From positions 1-25,311 of the forward strand of contig JBIIUJ010000024.1 of the NCBI GenBank assembly GCA_044340025.1: a DNA stretch of 25,311 nucleotides, given 5' to 3'. Of the stretch, positions 1 through 8,153 are shown piece by piece (the first letter of the stretch is position 1; each line of letters opens with the position of its first letter). The stretch comes from JBIIUJ01 sp044340025 (GTDB lineage: Bacteria; Pseudomonadota; Alphaproteobacteria; Caulobacterales; Aquidulcibacteraceae). Below the pieces are notes generated by a model. That model saw only the letters and a list, made by a program, of their open reading frames with translations, had not been told where the DNA came from and did no database searches. The position numbers and the translations under genes are program-made.

Positions 1-736
1 GCGGCACGAGCACCAGCCGGACCGCGACCAACGCATCGTCGAGATCGGCCTGCGCCTTGCCCAGCAGCCCCGCATGGGCGCGCGCCGCCCGCACGGCCAG
101 CAGGGGCGCGCGCAACGATGCGACACCCAATTGCACAGCCGACTCGCACAGCGCTTCCAGCACGCCTTCCGCCAAGGCTGCGACAGGCGCGGGCCGGTAA
201 GGCGCGCTGGAAGCGGCCTTGGGCGCGCGCGGGGCGGCGGCAAGGTCAATCCAGAAGGCGCAACGATCGAGCAGGGTCGCCGAGACGCGTTCCTCTTCGC
301 TTGCGCCTTCGTCGAACGCGACAATGGCGAGGCGTGCGGGCGAGGAGAACGAGAGCCCTTCGCGCTCGGCGCTCACCATGCCGCGATCGAGCGCGCTCGC
401 GATGCGCCGGGCCGGACCCTCGCCCATGCGCTCCGCCATGGGCAGCAGGAGCGCCCCGCCGTCGCTTTCGGCGATCACGCCCGCTTGCGCGACCGGCCGG
501 CCGAAAGCGAGCGTAGCGGCCAGATCCAGCCCGCCGAGCAGGCGATCATCTTCAATTCCCGCCGGCGCCCGCCGGACTGGAGCCGCCCGCCCCAATCGTG
601 CCGTGAATTCGTCAAGCCATGCGTCCCGCGCGGGCCCTGGGAGTCCACGCAGCACCGCTCCGCCGAGGCCCGCGGGATCGACCGCGAGCAGCCTTGCGGC
701 CAGCATGGCGTCCGCCCATGCGCTCGCCTCGCTCAT
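1..736 (-). CDS. bchD: Magnesium chelatase subunit D, BchD (N-terminal part, cut by window edge)
   Basis: BchD is the AAA+-like D subunit of magnesium chelatase. With BchI and BchH it inserts Mg2+ into protoporphyrin IX, the first committed step of bacteriochlorophyll synthesis in the cytoplasm. I translated the reverse strand by hand and it stays open for 245 codons to the window edge. It reads like the AAA domain of BchD: LLGGLDLAATLAFGRP, then a DGGALLLPMAERM segment, DRGMVSAEREG, an LAIVAFDEGA strand and a LLDRCAFWIDL sensor-like segment. It shows no classical Walker A, as usual for D subunits. The start codon ATGA overlaps the bchI stop codon, implying translational coupling. The polyproline/acidic linker and the C-terminal integrin-I (MIDAS) domain lie outside the window. 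I am confident in the identity because of the sequence and the position behind bchI. Confidence 0.93.
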   Translation of the reverse strand, partial: MSEASAWADAMLAARLLAVDPAGLGGAVLRGLPGPARDAWLDEFTARLGRAAPVRRAPAGIEDDRLLGGLDLAATLAFGRPVAQAGVIAESDGGALLLPMAERMGEGPARRIASALDRGMVSAEREGLSFSSPARLAIVAFDEGASEEERVSATLLDRCAFWIDLAAAPRAPKAASSAPYRPAPVAALAEGVLEALCESAVQLGVASLRAPLLAVRAARAHAGLLGKAQADLDDALVAVRLVLVP

Positions 737-1770
737 GCCCCGTAAAGCTCGGCGAGCGCCTTCTCGATCCGGGCGGTGGAGCCCACCTCGTCGAGCACGT
801 TGCGGCGCAAGCGGTGGCGCAGGGCCATGGGTGCGACGCGGCGCAGATGGACATCCATCACCCGGCGCGAGCCGTCGAGCGCCGCAAAGGCGCGCGCGGC
901 GCGCATCAGCGTCAGTTCGCCCCGCAAGCCATCGGCGCCCACCGCCAGGCAGAGCGTCGAGGCCTGCTCGAGGGCGGCATCGGGCGTTTCGACTTTGCCG
1001 AGCTTGTCGCGGGCCTTCGCCAGGCTTGCGCGGACCTCGGCGTCCTTTTCCCGCCACGCATCGAGAAAGCGGTCGGGATCGCGATCGAACGCGTCGCAGC
1101 GGCGCACCACTTCGATCCGGTCGGGAAGATGGGTGGGCGTGCGCACGTCCACCGAGAGGCCGAACCGATCGAGCAATTGCGGGCGCAGCTCGCCCTCTTC
1201 CGGATTGCCGCTGCCGATCAGGACAAAGCGCGCCGGGTGGCGCACAGACAGACCCTCGCGCTCGACCACATTCTCGCCGGAGGCCGCGACATCGAGGAGG
1301 AGGTCCACCAGGTGGTCCTCCAGCAAGTTGACCTCATCGATATAGAGAAAACCGCGATGGGCGCGCGCGAGCAGGCCCGGCTCAAACGCCTTTTCCCCGC
1401 GCGTCAGCGCCCGTTCCAGATCCAGCGCGCCCACCACGCGGTCTTCGGTCGCGCCGAGCGGCAGATCCACCACCGGCACGGGGGTCATCTCAGCCTTGGG
1501 CTTGCCCTTGGCCGCCCGCGCTGCGCAGACGCTGGCGCAACCGCTCGCATCGGCCTTCGGATCGCAGTGAAAGCGGCATCCAGAGACCACGGACATCGGT
1601 GGAAGAAGTGCAGCCAAGGCTCTGACTGCAGTGGACTTTCCAGTCCCGCGGTCGCCGAAGACCATCACCCCGCCGACCTTGGGGTCGACCGCTGCAATCA
1701 GCAGGGCCAGCTTCATGTCGTCCTGGCCGACGATGGCGGAAAAGGGAAAGGCCTTGCGCATGTGCTCCAT
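733..1770 (-). CDS. bchI: Magnesium chelatase ATPase subunit I, BchI
   Basis: BchI is the AAA+ ATPase that powers Mg2+ insertion into protoporphyrin IX together with BchD and BchH. With the start at MEHMRKAF the protein is 345 aa, normal for the family. Seen in order: the VGQDDMK N-terminal motif; Walker A GDRGTGKS (about residues 39-46); a cysteine cluster C64, C69, C78, C82 typical of bacterial BchI; Walker B LYIDE (142-146); and GSGNPEEGELRPQLLDRF (sensor 1/arginine finger, 186-203). The frame stays open upstream to 1902, but the extra 44 residues are Ala/Arg-rich and unlike BchI, so I reject that start. ATG at 1761 (MRKAF) is an alternative with a GGAG closer to it. The gene is divergent from crtI. 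The TTGACA hexamer at 1912-1907 could be its -35 element, although no convincing -10 follows. Confidence 0.96.
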   Translation of the reverse strand: MEHMRKAFPFSAIVGQDDMKLALLIAAVDPKVGGVMVFGDRGTGKSTAVRALAALLPPMSVVSGCRFHCDPKADASGCASVCAARAAKGKPKAEMTPVPVVDLPLGATEDRVVGALDLERALTRGEKAFEPGLLARAHRGFLYIDEVNLLEDHLVDLLLDVAASGENVVEREGLSVRHPARFVLIGSGNPEEGELRPQLLDRFGLSVDVRTPTHLPDRIEVVRRCDAFDRDPDRFLDAWREKDAEVRASLAKARDKLGKVETPDAALEQASTLCLAVGADGLRGELTLMRAARAFAALDGSRRVMDVHLRRVAPMALRHRLRRNVLDEVGSTARIEKALAELYGA

Positions 1771-1784
1771 CAAACCCTGTTGCG

Positions 1785-1832
1785 GGCCTTCGCGCCCTGC
1801 CGCGCGACGCCGCAGGGCTGGACAGGAAGGCC
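1785..1832 (-). promoter_or_regulatory. Nested stem-loop in the bchI 5' leader
   Basis: Two nested inverted repeats lie just before the bchI start. The inner pair is GCCCTGC (1794-1800) with GCAGGGC (1812-1818) around an 11-base loop. The outer pair is GGCCTT (1785-1790) with AAGGCC (1827-1832). If bchI transcription starts near the divergent control region, this folds in the leader RNA a few bases upstream of the ribosome-binding region. A further AAAGGCCTT inside the start of bchI (1747-1755) could compete for the outer arm. The structure is visible; any regulatory role is inference, since GC-rich DNA forms such hairpins readily. Confidence 0.3.
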
Positions 1833-1881
1833 ATGCTGCGGCGCGCGCGCCGCCTGGGGCGATCCGACGCCACGAACCATC

Positions 1882-1909
1882 TTGCCACGCAAGCTGACAC
1901 ATCTAATGT
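1882..1909 (+). promoter_or_regulatory. crtI: Candidate crtI promoter (possibly leaderless transcript)
   Basis: TTGCCA (1882-1887), a 16-base spacer and TAATGT (1904-1909) resemble a housekeeping promoter. The predicted transcription start falls within a few bases of the crtI ATG at 1919. No Shine-Dalgarno sequence is visible upstream of that ATG, so a leaderless or very short leader is plausible. The -10 overlaps the PpsR-type palindrome, which would let a bound repressor block RNA polymerase. Confidence 0.35.
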
Positions 1910-1924
1910 CAAGTTGCGATGACA
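1907..1924. promoter_or_regulatory. PpsR/CrtJ-type operator between bchI and crtI
   Basis: TGTC (1907-1910), ten bases, then GACA (1921-1924) form a perfect match to TGT-N12-ACA, the palindrome bound by the redox- and light-responsive repressor PpsR/CrtJ of purple bacteria, including the preferred inner C/G. A second TGACA at 1895-1899 pairs with TGTCA at 1907-1911 across seven bases, so three half-sites lie in 30 bp. The right half-site covers the crtI ATG (1919-1921). The position between bchI and crtI is a known type of location for PpsR control. Binding is inferred. Confidence 0.6.
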
Positions 1925-3448
1925 CTTCTTGCCGAACGACCCCGCGCCAAACCGGCGCCAGACCTTCGCCCCCATGCGCTCATCATCGGCTCTGGCTTTG
2001 GCGGCCTCGCGGCGGCCGCCCGGCTGGGCGCGCGCGGCTATCGCACCACGGTTCTGGAGCGGCTTGACCGGCCTGGCGGTCGGGCGATCGTCTATGAGCA
2101 GGACGGGTTCCGCTTCGACGGCGGGCCGACCATCATCACTGCGCCGCATCTGCTCGATGAGCTCTTCCGGGTCTGCGGCCGACGGCGGGAAGACTATGTC
2201 ACGCTCGCGCCGCTCGATCCGTTCTACCGGATGATCTTTTCCGATGGGGAGACCTTCGACGCCCATGGCGACAAGGACCGGGCGCGCGCCGAAATCGCCC
2301 GCCTGAGCCCGAGGGACCTGCCGGGCTATGACCGCTTCATGGCCCATTCGGAAGCCATCTATCGCTATGGCTTTGAGGAACTGGCCCATATCCCGTTCGG
2401 CGCCGTCTCGGAAATGGCGCGAGTCACGCCGGAGCTGTTGCGTCTGGGCAGCCTCAACAGCGTGCATGGCCTCGTCAGTCGCTATCTCAAGGACGAGCGG
2501 CTGCGCATCGCCTACTCGTTTCACCCGCTCTTCGTCGGCGGCAATCCGTTCAAGGCGACGGCGATGTATTGCCTGATCTCGTATCTCGAGCGGGCGGGCG
2601 GGGTGCATTTCGTGATGGGCGGCACCGGGGCGCTGGTTCAAGCCCTGGTCCGGCTGATCGGCGAGCAGGGCGGCGCGCTACGCTGCAATGCGGACGTAGA
2701 CAAGATCCTGGTCGAGGGCGGCGCGGCTGTCGGGGTGCGGCTGGCCGGGGGCGAGACGATCCGCGCCGATGTGGTGGTCTCGAACGCCGACGCGGCCGTC
2801 ACCTTCAACCAGCTCCTGCCGAAGGGCGCGCCGGGCCACTGGGACGACGCCAAGGTGGCGCGCGGGCGCTATTCGATGGGGACGTTCGTCTGGCACTTCG
2901 GCACGAACCGCCGCTACGAGGACGTGCCCCACCACACGATCCTGCTGGGTCCGCGCTACAAGGGCCTGATCGACGACATTTTCGATCACAAGGTGCTTGC
3001 CGACGACTTCAGCCTCTATATCCACCGCCCCACCGCGACCGATCCAAGCCTTGCGCCGCCCGGCTGCGACGCCTTCTACGCCCTCTCGCCTGTGCCGCAT
3101 CTGGGCTCGGGAACGGATTGGGCGGCGATGGCCGAGCCCTATCGGCAGAGGATCGAGAAAGCGCTGGAAGAGCGGCTGTTGCCGGGGCTTTCGGGCGCGA
3201 TCGTCTCGTCCCATGTCGCAACGCCGGGCACGTTTGCCGCCGATTTCCGGGCGCATCAGGGAGCGGCCTTCGGTCTCGAAGCGCTCCTGACCCAATCGGC
3301 CTGGTTCCGCCCGCACAACAAGGCCGACCGGGTGGCCAATCTCTATCTCGTCGGCGCGGGCACCCATCCCGGCGCCGGGGTGCCAGGCGTTCTGTCGTCT
3401 GCGCGCGTTCTTGATCAGGTCTGTCCCCATGCCGCAGCGCTTCGCTAA
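1919..3448 (+). CDS. crtI: Phytoene desaturase CrtI
   Basis: CrtI is a membrane-associated FAD enzyme that introduces double bonds into phytoene, giving neurosporene or lycopene. The 509-aa length is normal. The N-terminus has the dinucleotide-binding motif GSGFGG (residues 24-29) followed by the acidic residue E47 and RPGGRA. The C-terminus has GAGTHPGAGVPG (about 479-490), the bacterial phytoene dehydrogenase signature, with SSARVL after it. ATG 1919 is used because an in-frame stop lies at 1904-1906 and no other start codon occurs before the FAD motif. It has no visible ribosome-binding site. The 3' end overlaps crtB by 20 bases. A CrtD-type desaturase is the main alternative. Adjacency to crtB favours CrtI. 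The number of desaturation steps cannot be read from sequence. Confidence 0.95.
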   Translation: MTLLAERPRAKPAPDLRPHALIIGSGFGGLAAAARLGARGYRTTVLERLDRPGGRAIVYEQDGFRFDGGPTIITAPHLLDELFRVCGRRREDYVTLAPLDPFYRMIFSDGETFDAHGDKDRARAEIARLSPRDLPGYDRFMAHSEAIYRYGFEELAHIPFGAVSEMARVTPELLRLGSLNSVHGLVSRYLKDERLRIAYSFHPLFVGGNPFKATAMYCLISYLERAGGVHFVMGGTGALVQALVRLIGEQGGALRCNADVDKILVEGGAAVGVRLAGGETIRADVVVSNADAAVTFNQLLPKGAPGHWDDAKVARGRYSMGTFVWHFGTNRRYEDVPHHTILLGPRYKGLIDDIFDHKVLADDFSLYIHRPTATDPSLAPPGCDAFYALSPVPHLGSGTDWAAMAEPYRQRIEKALEERLLPGLSGAIVSSHVATPGTFAADFRAHQGAAFGLEALLTQSAWFRPHNKADRVANLYLVGAGTHPGAGVPGVLSSARVLDQVCPHAAALR

Positions 3449-4472
3449 GTCATTTGCGACTGCGGCCGACCGGGCCGCCTGCGCCGCGATGATCCAGACC
3501 GGATCACGCTCGTTTCATGCAGCCTCGCGGCTGCTGCCTGCGGCGATGCGCGAGGCGGCCTATGCGCTTTATGCCTTCTGCCGGATCGCCGATGATCTCG
3601 TGGACGGCGAAGGCGGAGGGGCGGGCGCCCTTGAAACGCTCCATGGTCGGATTGCGTCTGTCTATCGCGGTGCCCCGGAGGATGACGCGGTCGACAGGGC
3701 GCTTTGTGATGCGGTCCGTGTCTTCGCAATCCCGCGCACCCTGTTTGACGCGCTGCTGGAAGGCATGGCCTGGGACGTGGAGGGCCGCCGCTACGAGACG
3801 CTGAGCGATGTGACCGCTTATGCGGCCCGCGTGGCGGGCACGGTGGGGGCGATGATGGCTGCGCTGTTCGGCGCCCGCTCCTACGCCATGGTGGCGCGGG
3901 CCTGCGACCTCGGCGTTGCGATGCAGCTCACCAATATCGCCCGCGACGTGGGAGAGGACGCGCGCAATGGCCGCCTCTATCTCCCGCGGGCCTGGCTGCG
4001 CCAGGAGGGCCTCGACCCGGACGCGTTTCTTCAGGATCCGAGGTTCACGCCTGCCCTGGGCCGGGTGACCGCCCGGATTCTGGAGGCGGCCGAGGCGCTC
4101 TATGCCCGCTCGGACACCGCGATCGCCCGGTTGCCGTGGCAGGTGCGCCCCGCCATCTTCGCGGCTCGTCACCTCTATGCCGCCATCGGGCATCGCCTCG
4201 CCGCCTGCCATGGGCTGAACAGCGTTTCCGCAAGGGCGGTGGTTCCGGGCGGGGCAAAGCTTCGCCTTGTGGGCCGGGCGCTTGCCCGATCAGTCCTGAT
4301 CGCGCCTTCGCCCACTGGACCAGCGCTGCCTGAGACCCATTTCCTGGTCGAGGCGGTGACGAGCGCGCGAGCGCCCACGACGGCGAAGCCGATCGAGGAT
4401 GATGTCGCCTGGGTGATGGACTTGTTTATCCGCCTCAATGTGCGCGATCGGGCCGCCGCCGCGCAACGCTGA
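3429..4472 (+). CDS. crtB: Phytoene synthase CrtB
   Basis: CrtB condenses two geranylgeranyl diphosphates into 15-cis-phytoene, the first committed carotenoid step. The protein is 347 aa from ATG 3429. This start has an AGG about ten bases upstream and is preferred to the TTG at 3411. Both aspartate-rich Mg2+-diphosphate motifs are present: DDLVD (residues 55-59) and DVGED (173-177) inside QLTNIARDVGEDARNGRLYL, a trans-isoprenyl diphosphate synthase signature. It overlaps the end of crtI, so the two genes are co-transcribed and probably translationally coupled. It is followed after 25 bases by a small membrane-protein gene. The C-terminal stretch after about residue 285 is poorly conserved, as expected. 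Confidence 0.96.
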   Translation: MPQRFAKSFATAADRAACAAMIQTGSRSFHAASRLLPAAMREAAYALYAFCRIADDLVDGEGGGAGALETLHGRIASVYRGAPEDDAVDRALCDAVRVFAIPRTLFDALLEGMAWDVEGRRYETLSDVTAYAARVAGTVGAMMAALFGARSYAMVARACDLGVAMQLTNIARDVGEDARNGRLYLPRAWLRQEGLDPDAFLQDPRFTPALGRVTARILEAAEALYARSDTAIARLPWQVRPAIFAARHLYAAIGHRLAACHGLNSVSARAVVPGGAKLRLVGRALARSVLIAPSPTGPALPETHFLVEAVTSARAPTTAKPIEDDVAWVMDLFIRLNVRDRAAAAQR

Positions 4473-4497
4473 AGCGGCCAGCGCAGGAGACGCGGCG

Positions 4498-4890
4498 ATG
4501 ACGATGTATTGGCCAGGGCTGATCCTGTTTGCGGCCGCCGCTTTGCTGGTCTGGCAGGCCCGCGCCCACAAGGCCAAGGCGCTGGCGGCACAGGCGGCCC
4601 GTGGGGCCGAGCCCGAGCCGCGCCTCCACCCCTCGCTGGAAATCATGGCCGACGCCATGCCCTTTCTCACGGTTGTGTTCACCGGCTTCACCTGTGCGCT
4701 GCTTGCAATCGCCTTTTTCATCACCGGCGCGCAGAGGTACTTCTCCCTGTTCGATCTCGCGGGCGTCCTGGCGGCCGCGGCAGCCTACGGCCATTGGATC
4801 GTGGTCAAGTCGAGCTATCGTTCCGCCTACGCCACCGGGCCGCAGCCGCAGAGGGAGCTTCATGGACGCCGTGACCTTCAAGCTCGCTGA
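4498..4890 (+). CDS. Small membrane protein in the crtIB operon
   Basis: This 130-aa protein is not one I recognise. It has three likely transmembrane segments: residues about 4-20 (WPGLILFAAAALLVW), about 58-83 (MPFLTVVFTGFTCALLAIAF) and about 92-112 (LFDLAGVLAAAAAYGHWIVV). A charged Ala/Lys/Glu-rich loop lies between the first and second. ATG 4498 has GGAG eight bases upstream, and a second ATG two codons later is an alternative. It follows crtB by 25 bases on the same strand and overlaps the next gene by 29 bases, so it very likely belongs to the carotenoid operon. In Rhodobacter the membrane protein at this place is TspO, but this protein is too short, has too few membrane spans and lacks TspO's tryptophan-rich pattern. 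The function is unknown. Confidence 0.7.
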   Translation: MTMYWPGLILFAAAALLVWQARAHKAKALAAQAARGAEPEPRLHPSLEIMADAMPFLTVVFTGFTCALLAIAFFITGAQRYFSLFDLAGVLAAAAAYGHWIVVKSSYRSAYATGPQPQRELHGRRDLQAR

Positions 4891-4999
4891 GCTTGTCCTG
4901 TTCTTCGTCTTTTTCGGAGTCTGGATCGTCTATAGCCTCTGGAATGCGCGTTTGACGCCGGAAGAGAAGGCGGAACTCGCCCGGCGGCGCGGCGGCTAG
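4862..4999 (+). CDS. Tiny single-pass membrane protein (45 aa) at the end of the crtIB operon
   Basis: This short gene encodes 45 aa starting MDAVTFKLAELVLFFVF. Residues about 10-27 form one hydrophobic helix rich in Phe/Val/Leu. A polar tail with charged residues follows (RLTPEEKAELARRRGG). GGGAG lies four bases before the ATG, a strong ribosome-binding site located inside the end of the preceding gene. The 29-base overlap supports coupled translation. Small single-helix proteins are common as assembly factors or subunits of photosynthetic membranes, but I see no similarity to the PufA/PufB antenna peptides (no membrane-embedded histidine). The function is unknown. It is easily missed by gene finders. 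Confidence 0.62.
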   Translation: MDAVTFKLAELVLFFVFFGVWIVYSLWNARLTPEEKAELARRRGG

Positions 5000-5005
5000 C
5001 GCGGT

Positions 5006-5785
5006 TCAGATCACCCCGGCGATCTTGGCGGTCTGGAAGGCGGCAAGCCCCAGCACCAGAAAGCCCACTGCGCGCATGATGATCATCGGCGGGGCGAGCT
5101 TCACGACATAGCCCGCAAAGGGCGCTGCTGCGAGGCCGCCCACGACGAGCCCCGCGACAGCGGTGAAATGGTCCTGGAGGCCGCCCGCTTCCTCCCAATG
5201 GCCTGTGACCAGCGCCACGATGAAGGCGGCTGATATGGCGCTTGTGACGAAAAACTCGGCGGTGTTGACTGTTCCGATCACGTGGCGCGGGGCGCCGCCA
5301 TTGGCCACGAGGCTGGACGTGACGATCGGCCCCCAACCGCCGCCGCCCACCGCGTCGAGAAAGCCGCCGATTGCGCCAAGCGGGGCCGCCCCCATGCCTG
5401 GCGGCTTTGGCTGGGCCGGCTTGCGAAACGCCCGCCAGAGGATCAGCCCGCCCATCAGCGCCAGATAGGCGGTTACGAACGGGCGGATCGCATCGCCGTC
5501 GATCGTGGTGAGAAGGTAAGCGCCGGCCGCGCCCGTGATCGCGCCGGGGATCACGATGCGCCAGAAGAGCGCCCAATCCACATTCTTGTGCGCCACGTGC
5601 GATGCGCCAGACGCTCCGGTGGTGAACACTTCGGCTGCATGAACCGAAGCTGAGGCCTGCGCCGGCGGCACGCCGAAGGCCAGCAGCACCGTGGAGGAAA
5701 TCACGCCATAGGCCATGCCCAGCGCGCCATCGACGAGCTGGGCGAAAAAGCCTACGGCGGCGAACATGAGGAAGGTCTCGTCCAT
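5006..5785 (-). CDS. TauE/SafE-family membrane permease (putative sulfite/anion exporter)
   Basis: This 259-aa polytopic membrane protein has the internal duplication of the TauE/SafE family. Each half starts with a glycine-rich helix (GFFAQLVDGALGMAYG and GFLDAVGGGGWGPIV), and each is followed by a T/S-A-E motif (VHAAEVFTTGASGASHV and GTVNTAEFFVTSAISAAF). About seven to eight transmembrane helices are likely. Family members export sulfite, sulfoacetate or related anions across the inner membrane; the substrate here cannot be told. ATG 5785 is chosen because GAGGAG lies just upstream. The 69-residue upstream extension is hydrophilic and unlike the family. The gene converges on the crt operon with a six-base gap, so it is a separate transcription unit. 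Confidence 0.85.
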   Translation of the reverse strand: MDETFLMFAAVGFFAQLVDGALGMAYGVISSTVLLAFGVPPAQASASVHAAEVFTTGASGASHVAHKNVDWALFWRIVIPGAITGAAGAYLLTTIDGDAIRPFVTAYLALMGGLILWRAFRKPAQPKPPGMGAAPLGAIGGFLDAVGGGGWGPIVTSSLVANGGAPRHVIGTVNTAEFFVTSAISAAFIVALVTGHWEEAGGLQDHFTAVAGLVVGGLAAAPFAGYVVKLAPPMIIMRAVGFLVLGLAAFQTAKIAGVI

Positions 5786-5965
5786 CGGGCTCTCCTCGCC
5801 ATCCCCGCAGCCGGGAGAGAAAACTGGTGGTGCGGCGCGGTCAAGGCGCGAAGGCTCACTCTCGGCTGACGTCTGGATATAGCTGGGCGCGTGTCGTTGC
5901 TCTCCGCGCTGGTCTGGGCCCTTGCCCCCGCCGGCGTCCGGGGCCATCTGAGCAGCGGCCGAACT

Positions 5966-5983
5966 GATACGGCCTAACGCATC
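5966..5983. promoter_or_regulatory. Imperfect inverted repeat before the COG0523 GTPase
   Basis: GATACG (5966-5971), six bases and CGCATC (5978-5983) form a near-perfect dyad (five of six pairs) ending twelve bases before the GTPase ATG. COG0523 metal chaperones are often regulated by Zur, which binds AT-rich dyads. This site is not a convincing Zur box, so I list it only as a possible operator. The rest of the 210-base divergent gap shows no clear promoter to me. Confidence 0.2.
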
Positions 5984-5995
5984 GGGCGCCACCTC

Positions 5996-7213
<1,218 letters not shown>

Positions 7214-7228
7214 GGCGGCCTGACGCGC

Positions 7229-8107
7229 CTAGAAGCGCGGGGTAAGCGCGGATCGATCCAGATCTTCGCTCTCGGCCATATTCTCGGTCCTGCCAGCTTT
7301 GGCGACAGCCTCCTCCAGAAGCCGGCGCACCGCCTCTGACTGTTCAGAGGAGGCGCCCATGTCCCAGATGGACACCCGCACGCTTTCAACCAGCAGGTCA
7401 TTGCCCGGGAAGGTTTCGATTTCAGCCAGTGCGGTCAGGCCGCAAACCTCGGAATGATTACGCAGGGCGGTGAACACGCTGCCGCCGACCACGGGCTGAC
7501 AGCGCTGGAAGAATTCCGGCGCCAGCCGCTGGTCTGAACCCGGCGCGTAGCGCCATGAGAGCGACCGCCCCACTGGCAAGGCCGAAACGGGGTCTGGCTC
7601 GCCATACTTCGCGCGCAGCGATTGTTCGATGCTGGCAAGGCTTGGGGCCGTCGGCCGGGCGAAGCGCTCCTGGCGCTGAATGCGGAGAACCCGTGCGTCC
7701 GGGCCAAATCCATCTACCTCGAACAGCACGGACTCGAGCCGATCGATGCTGAGCTCCTGTGTCAGGCGGAACGTATCCGGCTTGTTGAGGCCCTTTGCCT
7801 CCGGCACCACCCAGTTGAGGGCCGCCAGGGTGGCGGCCGGCAGCGCGCAGCCGAGCCTCCGCTTGGCCTCTGCGACGGGCAATCCGGGATAGACTTCCAG
7901 AACATTATAGCGCTGCATGCCGGTTGCGGGCGGCGGGGGCGTGCAGTCCGCTTCCGACTGCGCCACCGCGCCGGCTGGCAGTTCGTTGAAGGGTTGGGGT
8001 CTGTCGGAACAGCCCGTGATCAGCAGGGCCAATCCAAGGAAGACGCCCATCGCCACCCGCGCCGTCCCCTCGCCCGGTGGCCGCACTGTGGTTCGCCTCG
8101 CCGACAT
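7229..8107 (-). CDS. Lipoprotein of unknown function
   Basis: This 292-aa protein has a lipoprotein signal: an Arg-rich start, a hydrophobic stretch (MGVFLGLALLI) and the lipobox ITGC with the lipidated Cys at residue 33. The mature part has no membrane segment and contains several cysteines. I do not recognise a domain. Phrases such as VYPGLPVAEAKRRLGC and AKYGEP suggest a small repeated alpha/beta fold like that of other envelope lipoproteins, but this is only an impression. ATG 8107 is preferred because AGAGGG lies about six bases upstream; a start at 8050 (MGVFLG) would also keep the signal. It is divergent from the Rieske oxygenase with 46 bases between them. Confidence 0.72.
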   Translation of the reverse strand: MSARRTTVRPPGEGTARVAMGVFLGLALLITGCSDRPQPFNELPAGAVAQSEADCTPPPPATGMQRYNVLEVYPGLPVAEAKRRLGCALPAATLAALNWVVPEAKGLNKPDTFRLTQELSIDRLESVLFEVDGFGPDARVLRIQRQERFARPTAPSLASIEQSLRAKYGEPDPVSALPVGRSLSWRYAPGSDQRLAPEFFQRCQPVVGGSVFTALRNHSEVCGLTALAEIETFPGNDLLVESVRVSIWDMGASSEQSEAVRRLLEEAVAKAGRTENMAESEDLDRSALTPRF

Positions 8108-8153
8108 CGCTCGCCCTCTTCGCCTCTCTGGATTGCTCGGTTACAACTGCACA

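Noticed and set aside
619..2067. A 482-codon plus-strand frame opposite bchI
   Set aside because: High-GC shadow frame; the minus strand encodes BchI with Walker A/B motifs and this frame crosses the divergent promoter.
5786..5992. A 69-residue N-terminal extension of the TauE-like permease
   Set aside because: It is hydrophilic and not family-like, whereas GAGGAG directly precedes the chosen ATG.
7221..7240. CGCGC/GCGCG hairpin at the GTPase/lipoprotein convergence as a terminator
   Set aside because: The stem is only five bases, includes the lipoprotein stop region and has no T-run on either strand.
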